Source: Lapidilactobacillus gannanensis
GTDB taxonomy: Bacteria > Bacillota > Bacilli > Lactobacillales > Lactobacillaceae
Reading direction: 5' to 3'
Assembly: GCF_003946675.1 (NCBI RefSeq)
Contig: NZ_RHOT01000001.1
Location: forward strand, 124,001-188,000
Length of the DNA stretch: 64,000 nucleotides
Shown piece by piece: positions 26,369 to 35,099 of the stretch (the stretch's first letter is position 1; each line of letters begins with the position of its first letter). The position numbers and the translations under genes are program-made. The notes beneath the pieces were generated by a model. That model ran no database searches and was not told the origin of the DNA. It was given only the letters and a program-made list of their open reading frames with translations.

Positions 26369-27811
26369 TCATTTTGTTGCTTTACGAACGAGAAATAGCG
26401 GTTCTCCAGCTTGATCAGTGCCGGTAAAACACATGGTCTGTTTCTTAGTATACTCATCCCATTGAGAAATGAAATAGCCATGATATTGATGTTTTCCTAG
26501 CGTTAAAATACTCTCTTGTCCATTTGCTTGAAATGCCAGCTTTGCCGTTTGGTTTGCCTTCACCCGACCGTTACTCTTAATAGTTAAATCGTTAGGTGTC
26601 GTGATCTTAGCTGATATTGTTTTATTAAACTGAATGGCTTGATAGTCACCAATGACTTGCTGCAAATCATACTTAGTTCTAGTTTCACCAGCATAACGTA
26701 ACGGCGTTGCAACGGGCCAACCTGCTTTAGTAAAGAACAACTGATGAACGCGATCTTGATAAACTTCACCTTGATTAGGGAAACGCGTATGGAAAATCAT
26801 AAAATACTTCTGACTGCTTTTTTGATAAATTGCTGAATTGTGTCCTGGTGAAACATAACCGCTATGAAATGGTTTCTTAGTATCAAAGGTATAATTACCA
26901 ATTAATTTGACCCCATACTTGGCAATAGTCTCGTCGTCGAAGGTGGTGCCATTAGGACCCCGAAGCTTACGGAAATCATGGCCTTGAGCATCAACGTATG
27001 GACCATCTGGATTCTTGGCCCGAGCTACTCGCAGATTATAACCACCATCAGCGGCAAGACCGCCAAATGATAAGAACAGATAGTAATAATCAGTCTGAGC
27101 ATTGTACAACACATAAGAGCCCTCAATGCGCAGATGATTACCACCTAATAATCGTTTACCATAACCTTGACCAGCCTCTGGTAAGCCAGTCTTTTCATTC
27201 ATCTTCAGAATAAAAATACCACCAGAATAAGAGCCATAAATCATCCATAATTTACCATTCTTATCATGAAAAGTGTGCGGATCAACGACATTGGGCTGCT
27301 TAGTGGCATCGTAACTGGCACCATCCTTAATTGCGTTGCCAGAACGAAGGAACACCCCCTGGTCGTGATATGGGCCAGTAATTTTATCAGCAGTGGCTAA
27401 TCCTAGCACTGATGTGGGATTATCGCCCTCGCAAGCACAATAATACATATAATATTTACCATCAGCGAGCCGTTCAATGTCGCCGGCCCATAAGGTATCA
27501 CTATTGGTATCACTGAAAACATCGCCGAGATCACTTTGAATGTCGGGAAACATCGTCTGATCAGCGACACTAGTCGATAATTGCCGCCAATGAATAAAAT
27601 CTTTTGTTTTAGCCGTCTGCATATGAGACCCAATCACATAATATTGCCCAGCCGCCTTAATCACTGACGGATCGTGAACGGAAATATCAGTAAATTTTGG
27701 ATCTGTTAGTTTTTGCTTGACGGCAGTTGGTTGTTGCTGACATCCAGCTAACAGCCATAAACTCCCAATTAGCCCAACTAGAATAAATTGCCAACTTATT
27801 TTTCGTTTCAT
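26369..27811 (-). CDS. GH43 endo-alpha-1,5-L-arabinanase, lipoprotein
   Basis: A lipoprotein signal peptide ends in LLAGC (Cys near residue 24), so this 480-residue enzyme should be anchored outside the cell. The five-bladed propeller of GH43 carries the three catalytic acids in VHDPSV (general base), NVVDPHTF (pKa modulator) and RIEGSYV (general acid). A C-terminal beta-barrel domain of the large arabinanase type follows (about 380-475). It would cut arabinan into oligosaccharides that are then taken up and processed inside. It sits 51 bp upstream of the GH27 gene and downstream of araB, in the same direction. A second GH43 at 42621-43835 is its cytoplasmic counterpart. Confidence 0.87.
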   Translation of the reverse strand: MKRKISWQFILVGLIGSLWLLAGCQQQPTAVKQKLTDPKFTDISVHDPSVIKAAGQYYVIGSHMQTAKTKDFIHWRQLSTSVADQTMFPDIQSDLGDVFSDTNSDTLWAGDIERLADGKYYMYYCACEGDNPTSVLGLATADKITGPYHDQGVFLRSGNAIKDGASYDATKQPNVVDPHTFHDKNGKLWMIYGSYSGGIFILKMNEKTGLPEAGQGYGKRLLGGNHLRIEGSYVLYNAQTDYYYLFLSFGGLAADGGYNLRVARAKNPDGPYVDAQGHDFRKLRGPNGTTFDDETIAKYGVKLIGNYTFDTKKPFHSGYVSPGHNSAIYQKSSQKYFMIFHTRFPNQGEVYQDRVHQLFFTKAGWPVATPLRYAGETRTKYDLQQVIGDYQAIQFNKTISAKITTPNDLTIKSNGRVKANQTAKLAFQANGQESILTLGKHQYHGYFISQWDEYTKKQTMCFTGTDQAGEPLFLVRKATK

Positions 27812-27879
27812 TTACTCAACCCATTTCTATAGATTATGTGCAGCCAGTAGCTCCCGCCCCTGTATTGGATCGAATTTAA

Positions 27880-29481
27880 CTACTTCTGATCAGGTAAGAC
27901 TTGGGCGCTTTTAACAATGGCTAGGCCTTGTTGATAGCGGGCAATGAATTGATCGAAGCCTTGGACGCCAGCAGCTTGGGGTGCCAAAGTGCTGCTTGCT
28001 GGTTGCTTGAAAACACAACGATCCAAATAATCGGCTAGATCTTCGTCCGGTTGCTTAGCTAGGACGTAAGCGGCTAAGACCGCCATACCCCAAGGCCCAC
28101 CTTCACCAGCGTTCTTCATAACGATGATGGGTGTATTTAAAGCATCAGCTAAAACTTGCTGAGCAATGATTGGCGTGCGGAAAATACCACCTTGGGCAAT
28201 TAAAACGTCAGTGCTGATCTGTTCTTCCTTGGTCAAGATATCCATACCGATTTTCAATGGTGCGAAAGCTGAATACAATTGTGTCTTAATAAAATTGGCC
28301 AAGTTAAACTGACTATTCGGCGTCCGGACAAATAAAGGTCGGCCAGCCTGCACGTCAGTAATATTTTCACCGGAAAGATAAGCATAATTGACTAAACCAC
28401 CGCAATCTGCAGTCCCCGCCGTTGAAGTGGCAAACAAAGTGGCATACAGCTGATCTGGCGTCACCTTTTGACCTAAAGCTTGGGCAACCTCGCCGAATAA
28501 ACTGATCCAAGCATTAATATCGGAAGTACAGTTATTGGTATGAACCATGGCAACTGGTGCGCCTTCAGGAGTGGTTACCAAATCAATATCGCGATGAACT
28601 TCATGCAACGGCTGGTCTAAAACCACCATTGAAAAAGCCGAAGTGCCAGCAGAAATATTACCGGTCCGTTTCTTAACACTATTGGTGGCGGTCATCCCCG
28701 TACCAGCGTCTCCTTCTGGTGGTGCCATCACTGCACCAGCTTGTAAATCACCACTAGGATCAAGTTTGGCTGCCCCAGCCGCTGTTAAGTGGCCAGCAAC
28801 GGTGCCAGCGACCAAAACTTTTGGCAGTAAGTGGGTCAATTTGAATTGATAGCCCAAAACATTGGTATAGCGCTCAAACTGTTCAATTTTTGTCTGGTCA
28901 TAATCATGACTGGCTTCATCAATCGGGAACATCCCCGAAGCATCACCAATTCCCAGCACCTTCTCGCCAGAAAGTTGCCAATGCACGTAACCGGCTAAAG
29001 TCGTCAGGAAATCCACTTGTTTAACATGGACTTCTTGGTTCAAAATGGCTTGGTATAAATGGGCGATGCTCCAGCGTTGAGGAATATTAAAATTGAACAA
29101 TTTGGTCAACTGCTCACTGGCTTCACCGGTTGTATTATTGCGCCAGGTCCGAAACGGCACTAACAGCTGGTCATTAGCATCAAAGGCCAAATAACCATGC
29201 ATCATGGCACTAACACCAATAGCACCAATTTTTTGTAATTTTACTTGATATTTGGTGGCTACAGCTTGTTGTAATTCTTGATAGCTGGCCTGAATGCCTT
29301 GCCAAACTTGATCTAAGGAATAAGTCCAAATGCCATCAACATATTGGTTTTCCCAAGAATAACTACCCGCGGCAATCGTGGAGAAATCAGAGCCAATCAA
29401 AACTGCTTTGATCCGCGTCGAGCCAAGTTCAATTCCTAAAGTCGTTTGTCCGTTGCTTAACTCATTTTTATAATCAATCAT
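27880..29481 (-). CDS. araB: Ribulokinase, FGGY family
   Basis: The protein (533 residues) has the FGGY two-domain fold: an N-terminal ATPase domain opening with LGIELGSTRIKAVLIG (phosphate-binding loop) and a C-terminal domain with GNISAGTSAFSMVV and NAGEGGPWGMAVLAAY. It phosphorylates L-ribulose to L-ribulose 5-phosphate, the second step of arabinose breakdown. It belongs to the lactobacillus AraB type, which differs from the E. coli kind. The neighbouring araA and araD genes support the call. AGGTGA 5 nt before the ATG at 29481 sets the start; a GTG three codons upstream is less likely. A strong terminator hairpin at 29518-29567 lies between araA and araB. Confidence 0.87.
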   Translation of the reverse strand: MIDYKNELSNGQTTLGIELGSTRIKAVLIGSDFSTIAAGSYSWENQYVDGIWTYSLDQVWQGIQASYQELQQAVATKYQVKLQKIGAIGVSAMMHGYLAFDANDQLLVPFRTWRNNTTGEASEQLTKLFNFNIPQRWSIAHLYQAILNQEVHVKQVDFLTTLAGYVHWQLSGEKVLGIGDASGMFPIDEASHDYDQTKIEQFERYTNVLGYQFKLTHLLPKVLVAGTVAGHLTAAGAAKLDPSGDLQAGAVMAPPEGDAGTGMTATNSVKKRTGNISAGTSAFSMVVLDQPLHEVHRDIDLVTTPEGAPVAMVHTNNCTSDINAWISLFGEVAQALGQKVTPDQLYATLFATSTAGTADCGGLVNYAYLSGENITDVQAGRPLFVRTPNSQFNLANFIKTQLYSAFAPLKIGMDILTKEEQISTDVLIAQGGIFRTPIIAQQVLADALNTPIIVMKNAGEGGPWGMAVLAAYVLAKQPDEDLADYLDRCVFKQPASSTLAPQAAGVQGFDQFIARYQQGLAIVKSAQVLPDQK

Positions 29482-29517
29482 TTTCGTCACCTATTCACCA
29501 TTCTTAATTATCAGGAT

Positions 29518-29567
29518 AAAAATGGGACTGGTACAAAACGAAGTGTTTTGAACCAGCCCCATTTTTC
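29518..29567 (-). terminator. Intrinsic terminator between araA and araB
   Basis: A near-perfect long stem (AAAAATGGG and CTGGT arms, GTTTTG inner stem, loop ACTTC on the minus strand) is followed by a T-run. It ends only about 36 bp before the araB start, with no promoter seen in between, so araB needs read-through or another control. Confidence 0.75.
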
Positions 29568-29643
29568 TATTAAGCTAAACTTCGTTAATATTCATAATCG
29601 ACAAATATCTTCGCTTTTCTAGGAGGAGAATTACCAAAGAGAA

Positions 29644-31068
29644 TTATTGAATATCAACAAATTTTAGTTCGAATAACTTGGCTAAATCGGCTAATTGCTG
29701 GTTAGTAATCTTAGTTGAGAAGACCGTGTGGTGGCCGCCACCATTCTCAATCCATTCCGTCGCGCCATGCTTCAAGCCAGCTTTAGGTACCCACAATTGC
29801 CGCGCAACTGGTAAATGTGGTGCTGGTTGATCTGGCTTCATCGCCGTTACTGGATAACCAATCAAGCGATATTCATCACCAAAATCAGACATCGTCACAT
29901 CAATTGCATCGCCATTAACACCATCGAAAACTAAACGAGCTGGATCTTCACGATCACCAATACCTAATGGGTGAACTTCAACCCGTGGTTTCGTTGAGGC
30001 CAAGGTTGGATCAACTTCCAACATATGGGAGCCAAGAATTTGTTCGTGACCTTTCCGCAAGTCCAAAGTGTAATCTTCCATAAAGCCAGTTGCCTGATTA
30101 TGACTAACAATCTTCAACAACCGATCCAAAGCGGCTGTCTTCCAATCACCTTCGCCAGCAAAACCATACCCTTCACGGTTTAAGAGCTGTACAGCTAAAC
30201 CAGGTAATTGTTTGATGCCCCAAAGATCTTCGAAGTTCGTGGTAAAGGCAGAGTAGCCACCACGTTCAAAGAAACGCTCCATGGCAATTTTTTCTTGTAA
30301 TTGATAACGGACATGTTCCTTGAAGAATTCAGGGTCGTTGTCCCCAACAACTAAATCATAGCGGCTGGCCAAATCAGCATATTCTTTGTCAATATCGGCT
30401 TCACTGACTTGCTTCATCTCAGCAACTAAATCGCCGATCCCGAAGTAATCAACGGTCCATCCGAATTGGATTTGGGCTTCAATCTTGTCACCTTCAGTAA
30501 CGGCCACATTCCGCATGTTGTCGCCAAAACGAGCAACTTTGATTTTGAAGCTTTCGTTGTAACCAACAGCCACATCCATCCAGTCGGCAATTTCGTGTTG
30601 CACTTCTTCATCGCCCCAGAAACCGTAGACAACTTTATTATGTTTACGTAACCGAGCGTTGATGAAACCATATTCGCGGTCACCATGAGCACTTTGGTTC
30701 AAGTTCATGTAATCCATATCAATGGTTGACCAAGGAATATCATTACGGAATTGAGTTGCCAAATGAAGTAACGGCTTTTGTAATAATTTAGTCCCACGAA
30801 TCCAGTTTTTAGCCGGTGAGAATGTGTGCATCCAAGTAATGACCCCAGCCACTTCATCATTGAAGTTAGCTTCTTTCATTGCCGAAGTAATGGTCTCAGC
30901 ATCAATAGCCACTTCTTTGAATTCAACCGGATAAGGCAATTGCTTACTATCATTTAAACTAGCCACAATTTGCCGAGCATCCTTCTCAACAGCTTTTAAA
31001 TCATCTTCGCCATAAAGCGCTTGACTACCAACAATAAACCAAAATTTATATTCAGGTACAGCTAACAT
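29644..31068 (-). CDS. araA: L-arabinose isomerase
   Basis: The protein has 474 residues from the preferred ATG, the normal length of AraA. It starts [16 protein letters not shown] and contains [16 protein letters not shown], the substrate-pocket [14 protein letters not shown], and the metal-site residues within [21 protein letters not shown] and LGSHMLEV. It converts L-arabinose to L-ribulose in the cytoplasm with Mn or Co. The frame is open about 40 codons upstream, but AAGGAG with 8-nt spacing precedes the ATG at 31068 and the upstream residues have no AraA similarity. The gene follows araD after an unusually long, structured spacer. Confidence 0.95.
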   Translation of the reverse strand: MLAVPEYKFWFIVGSQALYGEDDLKAVEKDARQIVASLNDSKQLPYPVEFKEVAIDAETITSAMKEANFNDEVAGVITWMHTFSPAKNWIRGTKLLQKPLLHLATQFRNDIPWSTIDMDYMNLNQSAHGDREYGFINARLRKHNKVVYGFWGDEEVQHEIADWMDVAVGYNESFKIKVARFGDNMRNVAVTEGDKIEAQIQFGWTVDYFGIGDLVAEMKQVSEADIDKEYADLASRYDLVVGDNDPEFFKEHVRYQLQEKIAMERFFERGGYSAFTTNFEDLWGIKQLPGLAVQLLNREGYGFAGEGDWKTAALDRLLKIVSHNQATGFMEDYTLDLRKGHEQILGSHMLEVDPTLASTKPRVEVHPLGIGDREDPARLVFDGVNGDAIDVTMSDFGDEYRLIGYPVTAMKPDQPAPHLPVARQLWVPKAGLKHGATEWIENGGGHHTVFSTKITNQQLADLAKLFELKFVDIQ

Positions 31069-31418
31069 ATAAAAAACTCCTTTTTGAAATAAGTTGTGAG
31101 GGGCAGTGGGCTTTCGTCCGTGACATACGTGCAAAAACAGAATAGTGTCTGTCTCTGTTCCGGGCTGCTTGGCGTGGAACGCGGCCGACACTAATTGATG
31201 CCAATTACAAATCGAATTGTCATCAATCTAGGTCTTGTTCTAAGTGGCCTAGCCACTAAGAACAATTTGGCGGCTGACGCCAAGATCCCTCCACGCCGTC
31301 TGGAATTGAAGTGATTCACTTTATCTTTGCTAGTAATCAATACAGTCACTGTATGATTGCAGCAAAGACTCGATTTATGCCACAGTTACCTAGCAAGTTT
31401 GCTCCGAACACGTTTCAA
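31069..31418. ncRNA. Structured spacer between araD and araA; candidate leader RNA or decayed mobile element
   Basis: This 350-bp gap inside an operon holds several stems: 31194-31227 (13-nt arms, one mismatch), 31235-31265 (14-nt arms, one mismatch, 3-nt loop), 31309-31321 and 31324-31368. Two overlapping segments, CTTGGCGT (31168-31175) and GGCGTGGA (31171-31178), are each complementary to different partners (31277-31284 and 31290-31297), so alternative folds are possible. Its centre is richer in GC than the flanking genes. No convincing small gene or known riboswitch is recognised. Confidence 0.4.
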
Positions 31419-32120
31419 TTATTTTTTCTGACCATAATAAGCATTAGCACCATGTTTCCGGAAATAATGCTTATCTAGTAAATACTGGGGTACTGAAACA
31501 TCGCCATGACCTTGTAATTGCAAAGTGTGATAAGCCATTTCAGCGCTAACTTCCAAGACCTTGGCATTATAAACAGCTTTTTCAGCAGTCGCGCCCCAAG
31601 TGAAAGGACCGTGATCTTGAACTAAAACTGCAGGCACATCCATTGGCCTTAAGCCACGTTCTTTAAATGTGCGCACGATGACTTTACCAGTATTTTCTTC
31701 ATAGTCATTTTCAATTTCTTCTTTAGTTAAGGCATCTGAAACTGGCACTGGACCATAAAAGGTATCAGCATGCGTCGTACCAGTGGCCGGTAAGTCCATG
31801 CCAGCTTGAGCGAAAGAAACGGCCCATGGTGAATGCGTATGAACAATGCCACCTAATTCTGGAAAGGCATTGTACAAAACGGTATGAGTTGGGGTATCAC
31901 TGGAAGGATTCAAATCACCTTCGACAACTTTGCCATTTAAATCAACCACGACCATATCATCAGGGGTTAATTTATCATAATCAACACCAGATGGCTTAAT
32001 GACGAACAAACCCTTGTCACGATCAATTGCACTGACATTGCCCCAAGTGAAGGTGACTAAATCATACTTGGGTAACAGCATGTTGGCTTCATAAACTTCT
32101 TTTTTTAAATTTTCTAGCAA
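31419..32120 (-). CDS. araD: L-ribulose-5-phosphate 4-epimerase
   Basis: The 233-residue protein has the class II aldolase/epimerase fold with [24 protein letters not shown] (phosphate binding), [14 protein letters not shown] (zinc His pair), [10 protein letters not shown] and a C-terminal zinc His in [12 protein letters not shown]. It turns L-ribulose 5-phosphate into D-xylulose 5-phosphate, which then enters the phosphoketolase or pentose phosphate pathway. The start is TTG with AAAGGAG 8 nt upstream, giving the usual N terminus [20 protein letters not shown]. It is the first gene of the arabinose operon and is preceded by a promoter with an embedded AraR operator. Confidence 0.95.
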   Translation of the reverse strand: MLENLKKEVYEANMLLPKYDLVTFTWGNVSAIDRDKGLFVIKPSGVDYDKLTPDDMVVVDLNGKVVEGDLNPSSDTPTHTVLYNAFPELGGIVHTHSPWAVSFAQAGMDLPATGTTHADTFYGPVPVSDALTKEEIENDYEENTGKVIVRTFKERGLRPMDVPAVLVQDHGPFTWGATAEKAVYNAKVLEVSAEMAYHTLQLQGHGDVSVPQYLLDKHYFRKHGANAYYGQKK

Positions 32121-32215
32121 TTTTTTAACTCCTTTACTGGCTGAATTAGCAGACTAACCCACCGAATTTTTAATCAACTGATAATTGGTTAACTCGCTAC
32201 AAGAGGATATAAAAA

Positions 32216-32249
32216 AGAATCCTGATGTAATTGCTTACATAAAGATTCT
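32216..32249 (-). terminator. araR terminator overlapping the araD promoter
   Basis: Arms AGAATC (32216-32221) and GATTCT (32244-32249), with an inner ATGTAA/TTACAT stem, are followed on the minus strand by a T-run (TTTTTT). The upstream arm overlaps the -10 box of the araD promoter, so transcripts from that promoter lack a complete hairpin. Confidence 0.65.
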
Positions 32250-32273
32250 AAAATATTTGTCCGTATAAGTCAA
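32245..32273 (-). promoter_or_regulatory. araD promoter with embedded AraR operator
   Basis: Minus strand: -35 TTGACT (32268-32273), 17-bp spacer, -10 TAGAAT (32245-32250). Between the boxes lies ACTTATACGGACAAATAT (32253-32270), which resembles the known AraR operator type and the site at 33462-33477. Bound AraR would block RNA polymerase directly. Confidence 0.75.
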
Positions 32274-32281
32274 TGACTATT

Positions 32282-33364
32282 TTATTTATCCGTTATATTT
32301 TTGATGGATTTTCGTAAAATCAGTTCAGGTGCATAAATAATGGGCTTAACCGTTTTGCGATTTATCATTTCTAACATCAGTGCACCCGCATCATGTCCCA
32401 TCTTTTCTTTAGGATGAGCCATAGTTGTTAATGCCGGATCTACAAACACAGATAACTGATAATCATCAAACCCAACAATCGATAAATCGCGAGGCACATT
32501 CAGATGTAGCGACTTAGCAAAAGCAATCAATTGAATTGCTAATTGATCATTGTAGCAAACAACTGCAGACGGCCGATCAGTTCGTTGTAGAATCTCTGCT
32601 ACTCGTTTAAAAACAGTTTGCATATTGTCCTTGGTCTGAAACATCAGAATTTCGCTAAAGGCGGACTGTGCCGAGTGCTGTTGATAGGACTTGATATAGC
32701 CATTCATTCGATGGATTCCCTGTAAATCATCGGTTTTAAAAATTCCTAAAATTCGTTGATGACCTTCTGTAAATAACTGATTGGTTAATAGTTCTGCACT
32801 TTGTGTGTCGGCAACTTCAACATAAGGAAACTTAAATTCCTCATAATGGGCGTTAATAAATAATACTGGTAAATTTAAAGTTTGGAGTTTTCGATAAAGA
32901 TCAAAGTTTTCCTGATTGATTGCACTTTGTGTTGGCTCAATAATTAAACCTGAGAGATTATTCTCCATCATCTTCAATAAGCTGGTTCGTTCCTTACGAG
33001 GATCATTTTGTGTGTTACTGAGAAGCAACGAATAACCATTATTTGAAATTGTTCGATCAATTCCAGTAATAATATTTGGAAAAATATAATTAGCGATGTG
33101 GGTCGTGATGACACCAATCATTTTGTTTTTCAACGTTCGACTTTCTTGCTTTTCCCAGTCATCAACAAAATTACCCCCGCCTTGAATACGGTAGATATAG
33201 TGGTCATTCTCTAAGTCGCCAATTGCCCGACGCACAGTGTAGCGACTAACTTTAAAAGTCTGCATTAATTCAGACTCAGTAGGTAGCTTGTCATTAACTG
33301 CGTATTTTCCCGCAAGAATATCTTCTAACAATTTCTTCTTGATTTTTTCATACTTAGTTGGCAT
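32282..33364 (-). CDS. araR: Arabinose repressor AraR (GntR-type HTH fused to LacI-type effector domain)
   Basis: The 360-residue protein has an N-terminal GntR winged helix (about 4-70, with DKLPTESELMQTFKVSRYTVRRAIGDLE) fused to a periplasmic-binding-protein-like effector domain (about 80-355, with MIGVITTHIANYIFPNIITGID and DLSIVGFDDYQLS). This fusion is the AraR family; arabinose binding releases the repressor from DNA. It lies just upstream of araD in the same direction but is separated by a terminator. Operator-like sites occur upstream of both araD and araR, so the gene probably represses itself. The ATG is preceded by CAGGAAAA. Confidence 0.93.
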   Translation of the reverse strand: MPTKYEKIKKKLLEDILAGKYAVNDKLPTESELMQTFKVSRYTVRRAIGDLENDHYIYRIQGGGNFVDDWEKQESRTLKNKMIGVITTHIANYIFPNIITGIDRTISNNGYSLLLSNTQNDPRKERTSLLKMMENNLSGLIIEPTQSAINQENFDLYRKLQTLNLPVLFINAHYEEFKFPYVEVADTQSAELLTNQLFTEGHQRILGIFKTDDLQGIHRMNGYIKSYQQHSAQSAFSEILMFQTKDNMQTVFKRVAEILQRTDRPSAVVCYNDQLAIQLIAFAKSLHLNVPRDLSIVGFDDYQLSVFVDPALTTMAHPKEKMGHDAGALMLEMINRKTVKPIIYAPELILRKSIKNITDK

Positions 33365-33413
33365 TATATTTTTTCCTGACTATACGTTTCAAAATTTATT
33401 AATTATAAAGGTT

Positions 33414-33442
33414 AGTATAAACGGGAAAAATCTTTTTTTCAA
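33414..33442 (-). promoter_or_regulatory. araR promoter
   Basis: Minus strand: -35 TTGAAA (33437-33442), 17-bp spacer, -10 TATACT (33414-33419), about 50 bp ahead of the araR start. Confidence 0.65.
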
Positions 33443-33458
33443 TAAATTATTATCTTTC

Positions 33459-33478
33459 AATATTTATACGGATAAATA
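33459..33478. promoter_or_regulatory. AraR operator upstream of araR
   Basis: ATTTATACGGATAAAT (33462-33477) is a near-perfect palindrome that differs in only two positions from the aligned 16 bases of the operator in the araD promoter. It lies 17 bp upstream of the araR -35 box, which points to autoregulation. Confidence 0.65.
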
Positions 33479-33481
33479 AAA

Positions 33482-33524
33482 GATTCTGAACCAAGTCTGA
33501 TTTTCTTAACTTGATCCAGAATCA
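33482..33524 (-). terminator. Terminator of the CUT2 transporter/EIIB operon
   Basis: Arms GATTCTG and CAGAATC with an inner AAGT/ACTT stem are followed on the minus strand by CTTTTATTT. It lies just after the EIIB stop codon and before the araR operator. Confidence 0.65.
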
Positions 33525-33530
33525 TTCAAA

Positions 33531-33869
33531 TTACACTTCAATCTGTAACAATTTCATACTATCAGCTAATACTGCCTCACCATTAAGTGTCTGATAATCT
33601 TCGTTAGAGATTAACTTATAAGGCACTTTTTTATAGGTTAAATAATCCTTTAATCGTTCAATCTCATATTTTGATTGTGGCCCAATCAATAGTGCATCAA
33701 CTGGTTCGTTCTGGATAATTTGATCAGCAAGAATTGCCGGTGCCGAGTAGACATGGACATCTAAGTGATGTGCATCAGCAGCTGATTGTACATTCTTCAC
33801 CAGTAGTCCAGTTGTGATTCCCGCCGTACAAATGAGTAAAATATGTTTAATCTTCTGTGTTTCTCCCAT
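33531..33869 (-). CDS. Orphan PTS EIIB, lactose/cellobiose type
   Basis: The 112-residue protein has the small single-domain EIIB(Lac/Cel) layout. ILLICTAGITTGLLV holds the Cys that would be phosphorylated (near residue 14) and its P-loop, and DALLIGPQSKYEIERL is the downstream strand-helix typical of the family. Normally EIIB passes phosphate from EIIA to a sugar in the EIIC transporter, but no EIIA or EIIC gene is found in this window. Instead the gene follows an ABC permease gene by 15 bp, with a ribosome site GGTGAGGTGA, so it is part of that operon. A regulatory rather than transport role is inferred. Confidence 0.83.
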   Translation of the reverse strand: MGETQKIKHILLICTAGITTGLLVKNVQSAADAHHLDVHVYSAPAILADQIIQNEPVDALLIGPQSKYEIERLKDYLTYKKVPYKLISNEDYQTLNGEAVLADSMKLLQIEV

Positions 33870-33884
33870 TCATTTTCACCTCAC

Positions 33885-35096
33885 CTATGCAACTTTCTTG
33901 CGCTTATTATAAACATCCAACACTACAGCTAACAGCAAAATCAGACCTTTGATAGCTTGCTGCCAATCAACACCAACGCCCATAATTGACATTCCGTTAT
34001 TTAGCACACCCATAACTAAGCCCCCGACAATAGCACCGAGGATTGTCCCAATACCGCCTGAGGTTGAAGCACCACCGAAATAAACTGCAGCCATAGCATC
34101 TAGTTCAAGTGAAGTACCAGCTTGTGGCGTAGCTGCATTTAATCGTGCTGCTAACACTAATCCCGCTAATGCGGCCATAACACCCATATTTACAAAAACC
34201 CAAAAAGTGATTTTTTTGGTCTTAATACCGGAAAGTTCAGCTGCTTTTTTATTGCCACCAGTTGCATAAATTTGACGTCCAGGAACTGTCTTATTCGTTA
34301 AAAATCCGTACGCCGCAACAATAACAGCTAAAATAATTAAAATAATCGGATAGCCAGAGTATGCAGCAAAGATATAGGTAACACCAATAACAATAACGCC
34401 AGTAAAAATTGCCTTAAAAATAAAAGCATAAATTGATTCTACCTCGAATAAATTACTTTTATGATGTTGCCGAGCCCGCCATTGGTTATAAATTAATACT
34501 GCTGCCAGCAGAACGCCAATAATCATTGTTAAATAATGTAAATGTTCTCCTCCAGCAATATCTGGTAAATATCCAGTTGCCATTTTTTGGAAAACCTTTG
34601 GAAAAGGCGCCAAGGACTGACCGCCAAGAACGACCTGTGTTAGCCCGCGAAACATTAGTAAGCCGGCTAAAGTTACGATAAATGCCGGAATACCAACATG
34701 GGCAACCCAAAACCCTTGCCAAGCACCAATTAAAGCACCAACCGCTAAACAAGCAATAATTGTTACCCAAGGATTCATCTTATTATTAACCATCATGATT
34801 CCGGCAATCGAACCGACAAATGCCATAACAGATCCAACTGATAAATCAACATGACCAAGCAAGACTACTAACAACATTCCCGCCGCTAATATCAGAATAT
34901 GACTATTCTGCAAAACTAGGTTAGTCACATTTAATGGGCGCCAGAAAATACCACCGGTCATCACCTGAAATGCAATCAATAAAACAATTAAAATGATAAC
35001 CATACTATAGCGGCTAAAAATATCCATGACTTTATCTTTAATACTTGATTTCTTCTTATCTACTTTCACTTCATTGACTTCATTTGTTGTTTCCAT
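33885..35096 (-). CDS. gguB: Multiple-monosaccharide ABC transporter permease (CUT2)
   Basis: The 403-residue protein has about ten hydrophobic segments and the branched-chain/ribose-type permease signatures GMLLVVLLGHVDLSVGSVMAFVG and a C-terminal GASTSGGIGTILGAIVGGLVMGVLNNGMSIMGV. Its length and the extra hydrophilic loop (about 205-225, RARQHHKSNLFEVE) fit the GguB/XylH branch that carries arabinose, xylose or galactose. It forms the channel for the ATPase and binding protein encoded upstream. It lies 3 bp from the ATPase gene and 15 bp from the EIIB gene. Confidence 0.9.
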   Translation of the reverse strand: METTNEVNEVKVDKKKSSIKDKVMDIFSRYSMVIILIVLLIAFQVMTGGIFWRPLNVTNLVLQNSHILILAAGMLLVVLLGHVDLSVGSVMAFVGSIAGIMMVNNKMNPWVTIIACLAVGALIGAWQGFWVAHVGIPAFIVTLAGLLMFRGLTQVVLGGQSLAPFPKVFQKMATGYLPDIAGGEHLHYLTMIIGVLLAAVLIYNQWRARQHHKSNLFEVESIYAFIFKAIFTGVIVIGVTYIFAAYSGYPIILIILAVIVAAYGFLTNKTVPGRQIYATGGNKKAAELSGIKTKKITFWVFVNMGVMAALAGLVLAARLNAATPQAGTSLELDAMAAVYFGGASTSGGIGTILGAIVGGLVMGVLNNGMSIMGVGVDWQQAIKGLILLLAVVLDVYNKRKKVA

Positions 35097-35099
35097 TAC

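Noticed and set aside
31069-31191. A 41-codon upstream extension of araA in the same frame
   Set aside because: The strong ribosome site and normal AraA N terminus lie at 31068, and the extension has no similarity to AraA. It only reflects an open frame in the structured spacer.
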